From Batkoa obscura (taxonomy: Eukaryota > Entomophthoromycota > Entomophthoromycetes > Entomophthorales > Batkoaceae), in the NCBI GenBank assembly GCA_030770535.1, contig JASVEC010000005.1:434001-498000 (forward strand): 64,000 nt of DNA. The letters are read 5' to 3'. The position numbers were made by a program, and so were the translations under genes. The notes below the pieces were generated by a model. That model ran no database searches. It saw only the letters and a program-made list of their open reading frames with translations, and was not told the DNA's origin. Positions 32,433 through 43,763 of this stretch are shown here, one piece after another (position 1 is the first letter of the stretch; each line of letters starts with the position of its first letter).

Positions 32433-32531
32433 GGATATATCTTTTTTGGTTTCATTACTTTTTCCATCTTTTAAGCACCATTTGAGTGGGAAAATTGTTA
32501 GTAAAATTCTTAAACAAAAAAACACACCCCC
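32433..32531 (+). mobile_element. 98-bp MITE copy with ACAT duplication
   Basis: 99 bp, GGATATATC...ACACCCCC, flanked by the direct repeat ACAT (32429-32432 and 32532-32535), a non-palindromic target that supports a true 4-bp duplication. Confidence 0.85.
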
Positions 32532-32789
32532 ACATATTATTCATTTAACTTGATTTATTAGCTTCACAAATTCTTTAAAGTCAAAAGTCATTTCGTCCAT
32601 TATGAGTAATTATCCTATAAAAAAGAAATATTATTAAAACTATGTAATTTAAATATTTGCTCTTAACTACAATTAGAACCATTTTGAAATTTAGCCATAG
32701 TTGATCAAGAGTGACAAGGTTTTGTAGAATGAATTGTTTAAAAACGAATGTTTCACAAATTAAACACACTATAAAAGTTAAAATACTAT

Positions 32790-32839
32790 ATAATGTAATA
32801 TAATATAATATAATATAATATAATATTATACTATATTAT
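32790..32839. repeat. AT microsatellite (ATAAT)n
   Basis: About nine tandem TATAA units followed by a mirror-like TATTATACTATATTATA tail. Confidence 0.75.
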
Positions 32840-33002
32840 ATGCGTTAAATATCTCTGCCCTATAGCTTTATTTTTCGCTAACAAAGATTTTTAACTATAT
32901 AATTTTATTATTTTATTTAACTTTATGCAAGGATACTCAAAATTCAGGATCAAGTAATTAAAGGGATCAAACGATTACTTTGTACGTTAAACTAATTTCA
33001 TT

Positions 33003-34018
33003 ATTAAAAACAATCCTAATAATGACAATTGTTGGATTGCTCATACTTACTTTAGGTATATCTACTATGATTTAGTTGTCAAATATGACTGAAAATCAAC
33101 CACTATCTTCATTAATTAATCATACACTTCCTATTTCGGCTAGAGATAATAGCTTTTTAACAAGGAATATAGTTAAGTTTATGGAAGGTTTATTTTAACC
33201 TTCCGCTGTCCTTAATTGGTACAAATTCTTCATAAAACTACCACTAAAGAAATTGGCTTCCCCAAGAAGCATTAAACATGGTATTATTGAAGTTGTTTGT
33301 AAACACCTGTTTTATTCCTCAATTTCTATACTTACAGAAGAAGAAATCTTAAACTGTGAATGCTTTTATGAAAAAATGTTTGCAAATATTAAAATTATCA
33401 AAGATCGTAATTTTAAATCAGTAGTAACTATTACTACTGATGAAGAAAAACTAGTTATTATCTTTTATTGTGGTGCTTTTGGTGCTCAAAATTGGATTAA
33501 TATCTTGAATTATACTATTATCGATTTGCTTAATACAAAGGTTTAAGGGTATATTACGGGGCTCACTCTACTTATCTATCTATTTATTATTCCGTACGTG
33601 ATATGGGGGTGTTTTTTTTGGCTTCATTATTTTTTCCATCTTTTAAGCGCTATTTCAGCGGAAAGATTGTTAGTAAAATTCTTAAACAAAAAAATACATC
33701 CCCATAGAGTCAATGAGATAATCAATAATCCTGAATTAAAAATTTGACATTACATTTAACTTGATATAGCTTTGGGGTTTTAGTTCCAAAAATTTTGGTT
33801 CCAGATTGGGTTTCTCTTCTCAAATTAAAAAAAGAAACTAAAAAGGTGCAAATCTATGTCCATGCTCCTCCTTGTCCAGGGAATGATGCATTTGTTCAAT
33901 TTGTTTCAAATTTAAATGTACCTATTAATATATATACCAATAGAAATGATATTGTTCCTCATCTTTCACCAAGGTCTACTAACTTTGCTTATGATGCAGT
34001 AGAAATTCATGAAAAATA
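33003..34018 (+). pseudogene. Class 3 lipase relic interrupted by a MITE
   Basis: Two collinear pieces resemble the lipases nearby. The first (to about 33546) contains a region like the strand leading to the oxyanion motif: KSVVTITTDEEKLVIIFY followed by GAQNWINILN, matching AFRGSxxxxNWLQN. The second (33795-34018) matches the segment after the nucleophile, with GNDAFVQF and NRNDIVPHLSPRS. The whole GHSLGG block with the catalytic Ser is missing, and a MITE (33605-33703) sits between the pieces. A hydrophobic stretch near 33020-33070 may be the old signal peptide. No lipase activity is possible from this locus. Confidence 0.75.
33605..33703 (+). mobile_element. 98-bp MITE copy inside the lipase relic
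   Basis: 99 bp, GGGGGTGTT...ACATCCCC, close to consensus. Left flank ATAT, right flank ATAG. Confidence 0.85.
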
Positions 34019-34446
34019 AATTGGATTTGGCAAATCACAATCAATTGTATGTATTCAAGGATTGATGAAAACTTGAACCGTGAGTATAAAGAAATTTTTC
34101 CGGTATTGGTAGCTAGACATGTATTACCTTTGAATTGCTTTGTACCTTTAACTCCATATTATTAGTTGAGAACTTTAAGTATTTCTTTAAGATAATGATA
34201 AAATTTCATTAATCTTTTATTACAATTAATTCATTGTTTTAATGGATTTAAGCATGGTTTCAATATTCTTAATCTATTGTGATAAACTATAAAATTTGAT
34301 TCATTTATTCTTAATGATTTACATTATAGTATATATTAGTTTTTTTCTTATTTTAATTCCTATCTCTTTCATAAAGTAGAATTATTAAAACAAATAATAT
34401 TTTATTATAAGGAACAGTGATCAAAGTCTTATATTGGTTATAATAT
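34019..34446. other. Non-coding stretch
   Basis: No supported feature. The first about 140 bp may be the last, unrecognisable part of the lipase relic. Confidence 0.4.
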
Positions 34447-34544
34447 TGGTATATTTTTTTGCTTTCATCACTTTTTCCATCCTTTAAGCGCTATTTGAGT
34501 GGAAAGATTGTTAGTAAAATTCTTGAACAAAAAAATATGTCCAC
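34447..34544 (+). mobile_element. 98-bp MITE copy with ATAT duplication
   Basis: 98 bp, diverged tips (TGGTATAT and ATGTCCAC), flanked by ATAT at 34443-34446 and 34545-34548. Confidence 0.75.
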
Positions 34545-34559
34545 ATATAGCCCCTTTTT

Positions 34560-35560
34560 GATAAGAACGGCCATTGGCAGTCTAATGACTATATTAACCT
34601 GTTTTCTAGCAGCATCTTCCGCATTAAAATCATCAGGGTTTTGACCACAGGTGCAACCAAATGGTGACATAAATAATTATCTATAAGAATCGAAATCATT
34701 TTACTAATGCTATTCCCTTTTAAAAAGATAAAATCAGCAACCACTTTAGATTCTGGGACTAAAAAAGCCTTAGATCCTGAGTAAGCTTCATCGTATCCAT
34801 CATTGTCTCCTTGCTATTGGTATCCTCAGTTTCGATTAATATATGTACCTTCACATTGGCTTTCGCTATTTGATTTATAATTTTTGCACCATAAACGGTC
34901 ACTGCTTATTACGAATCCATAACTAACTGCATTTACTACTGGAATGAAAGCTTATTCAAAAGAATCTAAAAGTTTGGAAATACCACCATTGGAAGCGGAT
35001 CTAGAAAAACTATTGATTAAAGTAATAATAGCGGCTGGTGGTATCCATTCACAAGAATCAATACCACCATGACAAACAGCGCTCTTTAATAATGAAATAC
35101 TGGTTCACGGAAAGCAATAACTTTATTGAATGACATTTGTATATGTCGCAAATTAAAGATACAATAGTAGAACCACAAGAACTAGCAGCGATAGGATATA
35201 GCTATCTATTTATTTCATTTATCAAACGATGGCTGTCCTGGATACCAAAGACACGAGTGGTAATACTTTCCTTATTAAAAAGATCTTGAGTTTTTTTGAT
35301 GCTTTTTATTTTGATAAAAGCAATTCTTTCATTTTTTAGTTTTTCAACAGTTAAAAGAATGTTTACTCTATTCACTCCTATTATGTTCCGGCTATCTATT
35401 TTGTAAAATTTTAAACAGTCTTTGATTTTGGTAGCATCAGCCTCATTGGCCACATCAAAATGGTTAAGCTTATAGTTAGCTATTCTACCTTTTCGGAAAT
35501 GGTTAGGGCCAAGGACAAGTAAAGTGGGTAGAGATAAGTTGATTTTTGTATTATTTAATA
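34560..35560 (-). pseudogene. Decayed coding region, family not recognised
   Basis: On the minus strand the composition is coding-like but the frame is interrupted several times. The longest open piece runs from about 35555 to 35202 and includes LPTLLVLGPNHFRKGRIANY and, further on, RVNILLTVEKLKNERIAF. Later pieces in other frames contain SAVCHGGIDSCEWIPPAAII, AVTVYGAKIINQIAKANVKV and YSGSKAFLVPESKVVADFIF. Alternating hydrophobic strands and Gly/Ser turns suggest an alpha/beta protein. I cannot name it. It is most likely the relic of a host gene and lies between a MITE and the PPxY protein gene. Confidence 0.4.
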
Positions 35561-35932
35561 TAATTTGAATGTCGTTGATTTACTATTTATGCTGTTAAAG
35601 TTATTTTAAGATGTACTAGAATACTTTTATAAAATCAAATGATATATCATAATAGCCTATTATTACTGTCGAGTTATGATGTACTATAAACCATAAATTT
35701 AATTTATATTTTAGTATTATCTAAGGATATGTAAGTCCATATCGAGTAAAAAAACATATATAGGTCTAATAGTTAAAATGGGTTACATCATATCACTGTT
35801 GTAAAATCAATAGTTTATTAAATCTCCTTTAAAATTAACTGTTGATATTTTAATATAAAAACAACAAAACAACATATAAACAAAATCGAAGACTTTGATA
35901 CATAATTAGCTTTATTTACACTTAATCATCAA

Positions 35933-36550
35933 TTATCTAGCAATTTGTCTTGTTCTACTCAAAGTGTCATTTAATATAATACCCAACGTAAATAAAAAGA
36001 TATCTAGATCTTGATCATCAAGATTAATAAACTGTTTTAAAGTATTTGAGTGTAAAAGAGAGTATTTATATGCCAATATAATATTAGAATCTGGACCAAA
36101 TAACTTCCATTTACCGCCAAACTTACTTTCTCCCCATTTATATTCTGTTATTCGACTGTCATAATCAATTAAATGAAGGTGATACTCAGATTTTTCCCTA
36201 ATAATCACGGAATATAATTTGACGCTTTTGTATTTTATCTTATCAGTAATATTAACAATTTCCCAAAAGGTATACATACACATAAAGTTACATTCTTTCA
36301 AATTCAGTACTAAATTCCCATTTTTATTTGTAAATTCTGCTGATTTTGTTTTTAAAGTACACTTATATTCGGTTCCGTTATCGCCCTTAATAACTACGCC
36401 TCTTTCCATCATCCCTGAATTTTTAACAACAAAATTCATAATTTCTTTTTGGTTTTCATCGTTAGATAAGGCGCTATTTGAATTTCCTTGTTCCATATTG
36501 ACCTCATCATAGCTAGGTGGTAATGGTGATTTTTTTTCTTTACCAAACAT
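35933..36550 (-). CDS. PPxY-motif protein with tubby/LURP-like core
   Basis: 205 aa, single exon, no signal peptide. The N terminus has PLPPSYDEV, a PPxY motif of the kind bound by WW domains of Nedd4/Rsp5 ubiquitin ligases or arrestin-type adaptors. Residues about 38-205 are beta-rich with a pattern recalling the tubby C-terminal-like (scramblase/LURP-one) fold of small fungal proteins: MERGVVIKGDNGTEYKCTLK, then strands ending in WKLFGPDSNIILAYKYS, then a C-terminal hydrophobic helix (LDIFLFTLGIILNDT) that would fill the barrel. It would be intracellular, possibly membrane-associated. The fold call is inference from pattern only and the PPxY motif is direct. Confidence 0.6.
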   Translation of the reverse strand: MFGKEKKSPLPPSYDEVNMEQGNSNSALSNDENQKEIMNFVVKNSGMMERGVVIKGDNGTEYKCTLKTKSAEFTNKNGNLVLNLKECNFMCMYTFWEIVNITDKIKYKSVKLYSVIIREKSEYHLHLIDYDSRITEYKWGESKFGGKWKLFGPDSNIILAYKYSLLHSNTLKQFINLDDQDLDIFLFTLGIILNDTLSRTRQIAR

Positions 36551-36736
36551 TATAAATCAATATTTTTATAAATTTTAAAAGTTCTTTGAGTTATTTTATA
36601 TTTTTTTTGTATTTCTAATTAGAAAGTATTTGGTTTCTTTTTTTCAAGTTCATTATTATACCATGAGAAATGCCGACGTTTGAGCTGCTTAATATGCCGC
36701 TATATGCATATTGTTCTTGTATAAAATTGTCCAATT
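36551..36736. other. Upstream region of the PPxY protein gene
   Basis: Short AT-rich spacer. No clear promoter motif. Confidence 0.35.
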
Positions 36737-36833
36737 GGAGGTATTTTTTTTGGCTTCATTATTTTTTCCCTTTTAAGAGCTATTTCAGCGGAAAGATTGT
36801 TAGTAAAATTCTCAAACAAAAAAATACATCCCC
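36737..36833 (+). mobile_element. 98-bp MITE copy with AATT duplication
   Basis: 97 bp, GGAGGTATT...ACATCCCC, flanked by AATT at 36733-36736 and 36834-36837, another target differing from ATAT. Confidence 0.85.
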
Positions 36834-38071
36834 AATTGTTAGTTGAAATAAAAATTTGATTATTGAATTGAAATAGTAAATAGTCATCTCATTATTAGAA
36901 ATTATTTATTATTATGTTGTATTTTTATTCCCATCTTTGAACCCTTATCAAATAAAATGGCTTCTATCCTTCTATCAATTAGGACTTATGAGCTTGGATT
37001 TTAATAATTTAAAAACTTTTATTTTTTATTTCATATTTAGTCCGCGTTTTCATTCAATATTAAACTTCCTCAATTATATATAAACTAAAAATATATTGAA
37101 ATATAAAATAATTCTATATTAGCTTTTACTTGTGTGAATATTGTTGATTTGAAATTTAATTGATTATGTAGTAAATTTGTTCTTATCTAATAATAAATTG
37201 AAGCTCATCTTATATCTTTATTAAAATAAAACTCTTCATAAAAGTAGTTTAGATGTAGTCATAAGGCATTGATGTAGACAGTAGTATCCTTATTGATTGA
37301 CATAAAATAGATGTTGTTAATCAAACTTTCAACTTTATTTATCTTATTTTGTCATAACTTTTAAAAAATCAAATACTTTTATTTTATATTCATTTTATAA
37401 ATAAATGTGTCATAATTAGCATGTTTAAACTATCAGTTTATTGTATTTCTTTTTTAAATATTAATCGTTTTTTGAACATAGTACTATGTACTTATGCTAT
37501 CATTTTCACTTATTAAAAGTAAATATTGTCTTAGCATCTACATTTTTTTATAATTTAATTAATTCACTTAGATATCCTTTTACTCTCCTATTTTTTTAAG
37601 ATTATTAAATTAAACAATGATAAGGTAATCATTAAGATAATAGATATTTTATTGTAACTTCGATACTACTTATTTAATTTTTCAATATTATATCATCCAG
37701 CTTTTCGTTGTTTATTAAGATATAAATCTATAGTAGCTCCTAAAGAAAAGTAAAAAAATAACTTTCAATTCTCCATACTAAATTTAACTACTTTTTTTCA
37801 CTATGCTATAAGCTAATAGAGTATCTTTTTTATTCAACTTTATTGGATTTGTATAAAAATTATAGGTTTGTTTTTTATATGAGATTTAGAACCAATTTTC
37901 GCTTTTTTAATTAGCTTAAAAATTGAACAAAACTACCAAAATTTAAAATCCTCCCTATTTTTTCTAAATAGAATAAAAATAAAGAATAATCCTATCATGT
38001 AGAAATATCTTAATATTTAAAAACATGAGTCATTTTTCATTCCTTTTAAAATTAAACATAGAAAATAAATC
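36834..38071. other. Gene-free stretch of 1.2 kb
   Basis: AT-rich spacer upstream of the mitochondrial leucyl-tRNA synthetase gene. Both strands were read; no frame, tRNA or repeat could be supported. Confidence 0.5.
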
Positions 38072-41031
38072 ATGCTAATAACCCAGCAAGTGATAAGGCG
38101 ATATCGAGGTAAGCCATCTAATTTCTCATACCACCTCTCATTCATTACCAACCTCTTTATCCTTTAGTTCTAACCCATCTACGCCCATACAGTACTTCAA
38201 CTTACAATTTCGAAACTATAGAAAAAAAGTGGGAAAAAGTATGGCAAGAGAAAAAATTAATTAAACAACCTAATGCAAACGAAAAAAAGTTTATTCTCTC
38301 TATGTTCCCATACCCAAGTGGTAACTTACATATGGGCCATGTAAGAGTATATACTATATCGGATATGATTGCTAGATATTATAAATTAAAAGGGTTTGAG
38401 GTAAGTTGCTAGTATTATAATTAAATTATATATATATGTATCTAATTTATAAATAGGTCATTCACCCCATGGGTTGGGACGCATTTGGTTTACCTGCTGA
38501 GAACGCTGCAATAGAGAGAGGTATCGAACCTTCAGTATGGACTGAAATGAATATTAATACAATGAAAGAACAATTTAAATTAATTCACACGGATTTAGAT
38601 TGGGAAAGAGAAGTAAATACTAGTAGAGAAGAATATTATAAACATACTCAGCAGTTGATATTAATGTTATATGAAAAAGGGTTATTATATAGAAAGAAAA
38701 GTTTAGTGAATTGGGATCCAGTGGATAAAACTGTTTTGGCCAATGAACAAGTAGATGCTGAAGGAAAGAGTTGGAGATCAGGCGCAGTGGTTGAAAAAAA
38801 GTATTTAGAACAATGGTATGTTAGGATTACGGAATATTCAGAGGTAAGAGAATGGTTTTTTATTATAATTTATAATTGTTGATTGTTTTTTAGCAATTAT
38901 TGAAAGATTTAGATCAATTAAATAATTGGCCAGAAAGAGTAAAATTAATGCAGGAAAATTGGATTGGCAAAGCAGAAGGTTGTAAAATTGAATTTCAATT
39001 AAAGGGAAATGAGAATTTAAAAAAAGTAAGTTGAACATTTAAAATAAATAATAAAAATAATAATGATCTGACAAAAACAAAGGACATTAATGCTATAAGT
39101 GTCTTTACCACACGAGCAGAAACAATAGAGGCAGTAACCTTTATAGGAATATCTTATCAACATGAATTAGTCAATTATATGTCCGATGATTTAAAACCAC
39201 AATTGAAAAATTATAACAATTTAAAATATGACGAAATTAAAGGATTTAATACAGGGTTAGTAGCAATTAATCCAATAACAAAAGAAGAGATACCAATTTA
39301 TGTAGTATCTTATGTGTTGTCTGATTATAAATTAGGAGCTGTAATGGCAGTACCTGGACATGATAAAAGGGATTATGATTTTGCTATGACTAAAGAGGAA
39401 TTAAGAAAGAACATTAAAGTAGTTATTAAAAACAAAGAAGAGAATAAGAATACTATTCCCTATTTATTAGATGAAGGAGAAATGAATGAAAATATTAAAG
39501 ATGAAAAGGATATTGGTTTAAGCTGTAATGAATATCGTAATAAAGTGATTGATTTTATACAAGAAAATAAATTAGGTAATAAAGAAATTGGCTATAAATT
39601 AAGAGATTGGTTAATTAGTCGACAACGACAATGGGGAGCACCAATGCCATTTATACATTGTAAATCATGTGGTATATTACCAGTCAAAAAAGAATCCTTA
39701 CCAATTAAACTAAATGAAAAGAAAACATTACCTTGCCCAAAATGTAATGAAGAAAGTAAATTAGATAGTGATACAATGGATACCTTTGTTGATTCTTCTT
39801 GGTATTACTTAAGATTTTTAGATAATAATAATAAGGAGATGCTATGTGATGTGGAGAAAATCAAAAAATATATGCCAGTTGATTTATATATCGGGGGTAT
39901 TGAACACGCCATTTTGCATCTTTTGTATTCAAGATTTATTTTTAAATTTTTGACAGATTATTATAAGTTGAATGAGAAGAATGAAGTGGGGAAGATGTTG
40001 TTGAATGAACCTTTTGGTAGGTTGTTGACTCAAGTAAGTATTTAGTATAATTATAGTATAATCATGAACCAGTATTTGTTTATTATTAGGGTATGGTCCA
40101 GGGAAAAACATATAAATTAGATAATGGGCGTTTTGTTAAACCCGATTTAGTTGATTTAAGCAATCCAGACTTACCAAAACATAAAGAAACATTACAATTA
40201 TTGGCAACAAGTTATGAAAAAATGAGTAAGTCTAAATATAACGGTATTGATCCAAAGGTAATAATAATTGAATAGTTATAATTATAATAATATATATAGA
40301 ATAAATAATTTTTAACAATTACTTAACTATAGGAAACTGTCAGTAAATATGGAGTAGATGCCACTAGATTATATATATTATTTAAAGCAGCTCCAAAAGA
40401 TAATTTAAATTGGGAAGAATTATCAATTGTTGGTATGCAACGATATTTACAAAAAATATATCAAAAAATTATACAAATCAACCAACAATCTATTACCCCT
40501 GATAATAACAATAACAAAAAGGATGGTGATAGTAAAGAATTATTATATGATTTACATTTAACAATTCAACAAGTAGACAAAAGTATTTTAACTGAATTTA
40601 AATTTAATAGTTCTATTGCTTACCTTATTAAATTTTTTAATTTGATTGAAAAAGAAACAAAATTTGACTCAACTTATTTAGATTGTTTTAAACAGTTTTT
40701 GATTTTATTAGCTCCCTTCGCTCCCTCTTCGGCGGAAGAATATTATTCTTTATTAAAAAATGTACATAAGAAAGAATCTATTTTCTTAGAAGATTGGCCA
40801 CAATTTAATGAAAAACATTTAATTTTAAATGAGATCACTTATGTATTACAAGTTAACGGGAAAAAGAGAAGTGTTATCAATTTAAATAGAGAACTATCTG
40901 AAGAGGAATTATGGAAACAAGTAGAAGATTATATTAAAGAGGATAGTAAATTAAGTCATTTTATTCAAAATGGAATTAAAAAGAAATTATTGATAAAAAA
41001 AGCAAAATTAATTAATTTATTAACATTTTAG
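38072..41031 (+). CDS. NAM2: Mitochondrial leucyl-tRNA synthetase (7 exons)
   Basis: Charges mitochondrial tRNA-Leu with leucine (class I synthetase); in yeast the orthologue also aids group I intron splicing. Exons 38072-38108, 38168-38400, 38457-38843, 38894-39025, 39083-40033, 40090-40257 and 40333-41031 are all in phase and give 868 aa. Signature HMGH at 67-70 (HIGH box), [16 protein letters not shown], the editing domain with TTRAETI and later [12 protein letters not shown], a Cys4 zinc-like pair (CKSCG and CPKCNEE), and KMSKS at 624-628. The short first exon supplies a basic N terminus typical of a mitochondrial presequence. The bacterial-type organisation marks the organellar enzyme. 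Its stop overlaps that of the convergent Dnmt2 gene. Confidence 0.94.
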
Positions 41032-42414
41032 TTTTGAAAATTTAATTGAATTAATTCCCCAACAACAACACAATTGATGCTATTTCCTAATAACCGATAT
41101 TTTTGTAATAAACTAGTAGATTCAGTAAATTGAATGAAATGCGGAGTTGGTGATGTATTGTTTGTATTATTTTGATTATATATATTATTATTTCTATTTC
41201 TATTTCTATTTCTATTTCTATCATTATCTCTCATCCACGGCAATTTACTATTTTTATATTTTTCAGTTGGTATACCACTTAATAAACAAATCTCTTCAGG
41301 TGTAAAAAAACGCAAGTTTTTATGTAATAAACTTGATTTATTATCAAAATCATAAAGCTGGATTTGATCCTAAAATATTTATTAATACAATTTATCGTTA
41401 TTTATTATTTTACTTACCTCTGATGCTATTGTACTATCAATTAAGGTAGCTGAACTATAAATATGATGGGAACCATAAGACTAATGATAAAATTAGTATA
41501 TTATAAGTAACAATAATGATTTTATATTTACCTTTGTGAAACAAGCACTCCTTCTATCAAACAGATTAACGATATCTAAATTTTAATTATAAGCAAAGAA
41601 GAGATTACAATACATTAAACTTACCAAACTTAAAATTTTTCGATTTCAATATCAATTCCTTTTTCAAAAAATATTCTTCTTTACTGTTATTCTCTTCTTG
41701 AATGATACCTTCATTAAGTCTACAACATCCCAACTTATCCAATAGCTGATTATAATCTATATCTTTTTTAAATGGTATCCCAATCAACTCTTCCACATCG
41801 ACCCCATTCCAAACTTTAACCATCTCCTCTACTCTCCCATTCCCCTCGCCCTTCCATGCTGCTACACAATAATATCTCAATCTATCATTTGGTATCCCAA
41901 ACTGCAATGGAGTTAATAAATATTCTTTAACCAAATACCCCATTTCCACTAAAGTCTTTATTGTCTTATCTCTCATACTTGAAGTTTCAAATCCATAAAC
42001 GTTTTCTAGCATAAAAAAATTTGGCTTTTTCTTCACTTCTTTCAATAACTTCAATAAATGTAATAAAGGTTCACTTCGATTATCTTTAATTCCTAATTTA
42101 TTTCCTCCTCGAGTAAAAGGTTGACATGGTGGTGACATGAGCCAAGTGTTGACTATATCCTCTTGAAGATCCTTAATGGCTAATGAAGTAATGCTTTTGG
42201 TACTTGTTTTGCTATTGAAAGTTAAATTGTAGCTGCTGTTAGCAACTTCATTAATATCATAACTATTGATGATGGTAAATGGTAAATCGGTGCGTTCAAG
42301 AGCATAACGCTATAGAATTTGAGTGTTATTTTAAGGTCGGAAAGTGAAGGGGAATAAAATACTTACATAGCCTCCGATACCAGAGAAAAATTCAAGGATT
42401 TGTAGATCAGACAT
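41028..42414 (-). CDS. PMT1: Dnmt2-type tRNA (cytosine-5) methyltransferase (5 exons)
   Basis: Methylates C38 in the anticodon loop of tRNA-Asp, using S-adenosylmethionine (TRDMT1/Pmt1 family). Exons on the minus strand: 42367-42414, 41625-42309, 41532-41575, 41418-41480, 41028-41369 (393 aa). Motif I is EFFSGIGG near the N terminus. The catalytic Cys78 lies in SPPCQPFTRGG, the ENV box at 118-120, QFGIPNDRLRYY is motif VIII, and the family-specific CFTKSYG spans exons 3-4 (CFTK ends exon 3, SYG begins exon 4). The C-terminal motif is LLGNSINCVVVGELI. Odd: between PWMRDND and the final motif there is a low-complexity Arg-Asn repeat and Asn-rich run encoded by a hexanucleotide microsatellite. 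All key residues are present, so it should be active. Confidence 0.93.
41189..41225. repeat. In-frame hexanucleotide microsatellite (ATTTCT)n in Dnmt2
   Basis: About five to six tandem ATTTCT units inside exon 5 of the Dnmt2 gene. On the coding strand it encodes alternating Arg-Asn, so copy-number changes preserve the frame. Confidence 0.85.
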
Positions 42415-42847
42415 TGATTTATATTTTGTAAAATTCTAAAAAATAAATACTGTTTAGAATATTTTTGTAATTTTTGTTTTTTATTTCGATACTATTGGTT
42501 TCAATTTTAAATATACACTAAAAAAAGTGAGCAATTTATGGGCAAGCTATTAAAATAAATATGCTATTTGAGATATCTTTTATTATCAAATTGGACACAA
42601 TATCTTGCCCAGATTTAAATATTTTTGGGCAGGCCATTTCGACTAGCAGCATCATCCTTTACATCAATATTATACATTATCACTGATAACGGCCAATTAA
42701 TTAAAGGCCAAAGAATTAAAATTACTAAATCAGAATCCAGATGGATTAATAAATATCCAAGTTTTAAACAAAACAATATTAAAAAGCCATTAATTTTAAT
42801 TTTAAACTAAATTTTATGCACATTAACGAACCAACATCTATACAAGG
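42415..42847. other. Spacer between Dnmt2 and an LTR-like repeat
   Basis: No confident gene. A 61-codon frame at 42625-42810 opens only with TTG and was not accepted, though its 3' half looks mildly protein-like. Upstream region of the Dnmt2 gene. Confidence 0.4.
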
Positions 42848-43355
42848 TGTGAAAGTTGATACTCAGTGGCCAGAGTTAAAAGCAGTCCTTGGTTAATTAA
42901 CTTGCCTTGAGTCGAAGGGTCTTAGTTTATGTAACTAAGATAGACTTAACTTAATAGAAATAGTACGTATAAGCTACGAATTATGTAAACAAATATAATG
43001 GAAGATACTACCGTAAAATCTATATAAGATGTTGTCTGAAAGACTTAGTGACTTTGTTAACGATACGTTATCAGGAAGTAATCCAATTAAAAAGCCTCGA
43101 GTTATCATATTGAAGAATCTCTTTTATACTCCAATAAGTATGGATATCAAAACGAGAGGATAATATTGTTTGCAATATGAAGTTATAAATTCTCGCAGCA
43201 AATCAAAATAAGGGACTCTGAATTGATTGTGTTTGAACTTGAGAATACAACAACTTAAGTGATTGTTGTGTTATAATCAATCTGAGAGCTAAATAAACCA
43301 ATATTTCACAATTATCTTATAATTAATCCGAGAGCTGATAAACCAATATTTTACA
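42848..43355 (+). mobile_element. Solo-LTR-like repeat, copy 5, with doubled 3' end
   Basis: Starts TGTGAAAGTTG as copy 1. The family 3' end appears twice, at 43310 and again at 43355, so the right end is locally duplicated. No matching 4-bp flanking repeat was found for this copy. Non-coding fossil. Confidence 0.6.
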
Positions 43356-43365
43356 TAATACATAT

Positions 43366-43464
43366 GGGGGTGTTTTTTTTGGCTTCATTATTTTTTCCAT
43401 TTTTTAAGCGCTATTTGAGTGGAAATATTGTTAGTAAAATTCTTAAACACAAAAATACATCCCC
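43366..43464 (+). mobile_element. 98-bp MITE copy with ATAT duplication
   Basis: 99 bp, GGGGGTGTT...ACATCCCC, near consensus, flanked by ATAT at 43362-43365 and 43465-43468. Lies between two LTR-like repeats. Confidence 0.88.
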
Positions 43465-43763
43465 ATATATTAAATTACTTGATTTTTATAACTAATATTT
43501 CTATTTATTTAATAAATTATTTATAATATATTTTTTTAGAAAAAACTTTTTTTAAAAATTTTAAATAAAATTTTAAAATACGAACAATTTTTTAATTGTT
43601 TTTTTTTAAATAATGTTTTATTAATTATAATTTATAACCTAAAATTAATTTAAAAATTTTTGTATATATAAAAATATTATAATTAGTATTGCAAGCAGTA
43701 AGTATAATTAGAAAACTAATGTTTATTAGTGCTTTTTTTTCAAGCTATTACTGGCATATTAGT

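Noticed and set aside
42625-42810. 61-codon frame upstream of an LTR-like repeat
   Set aside because: Opens only with TTG, has no family motif and no start context; left as non-coding.
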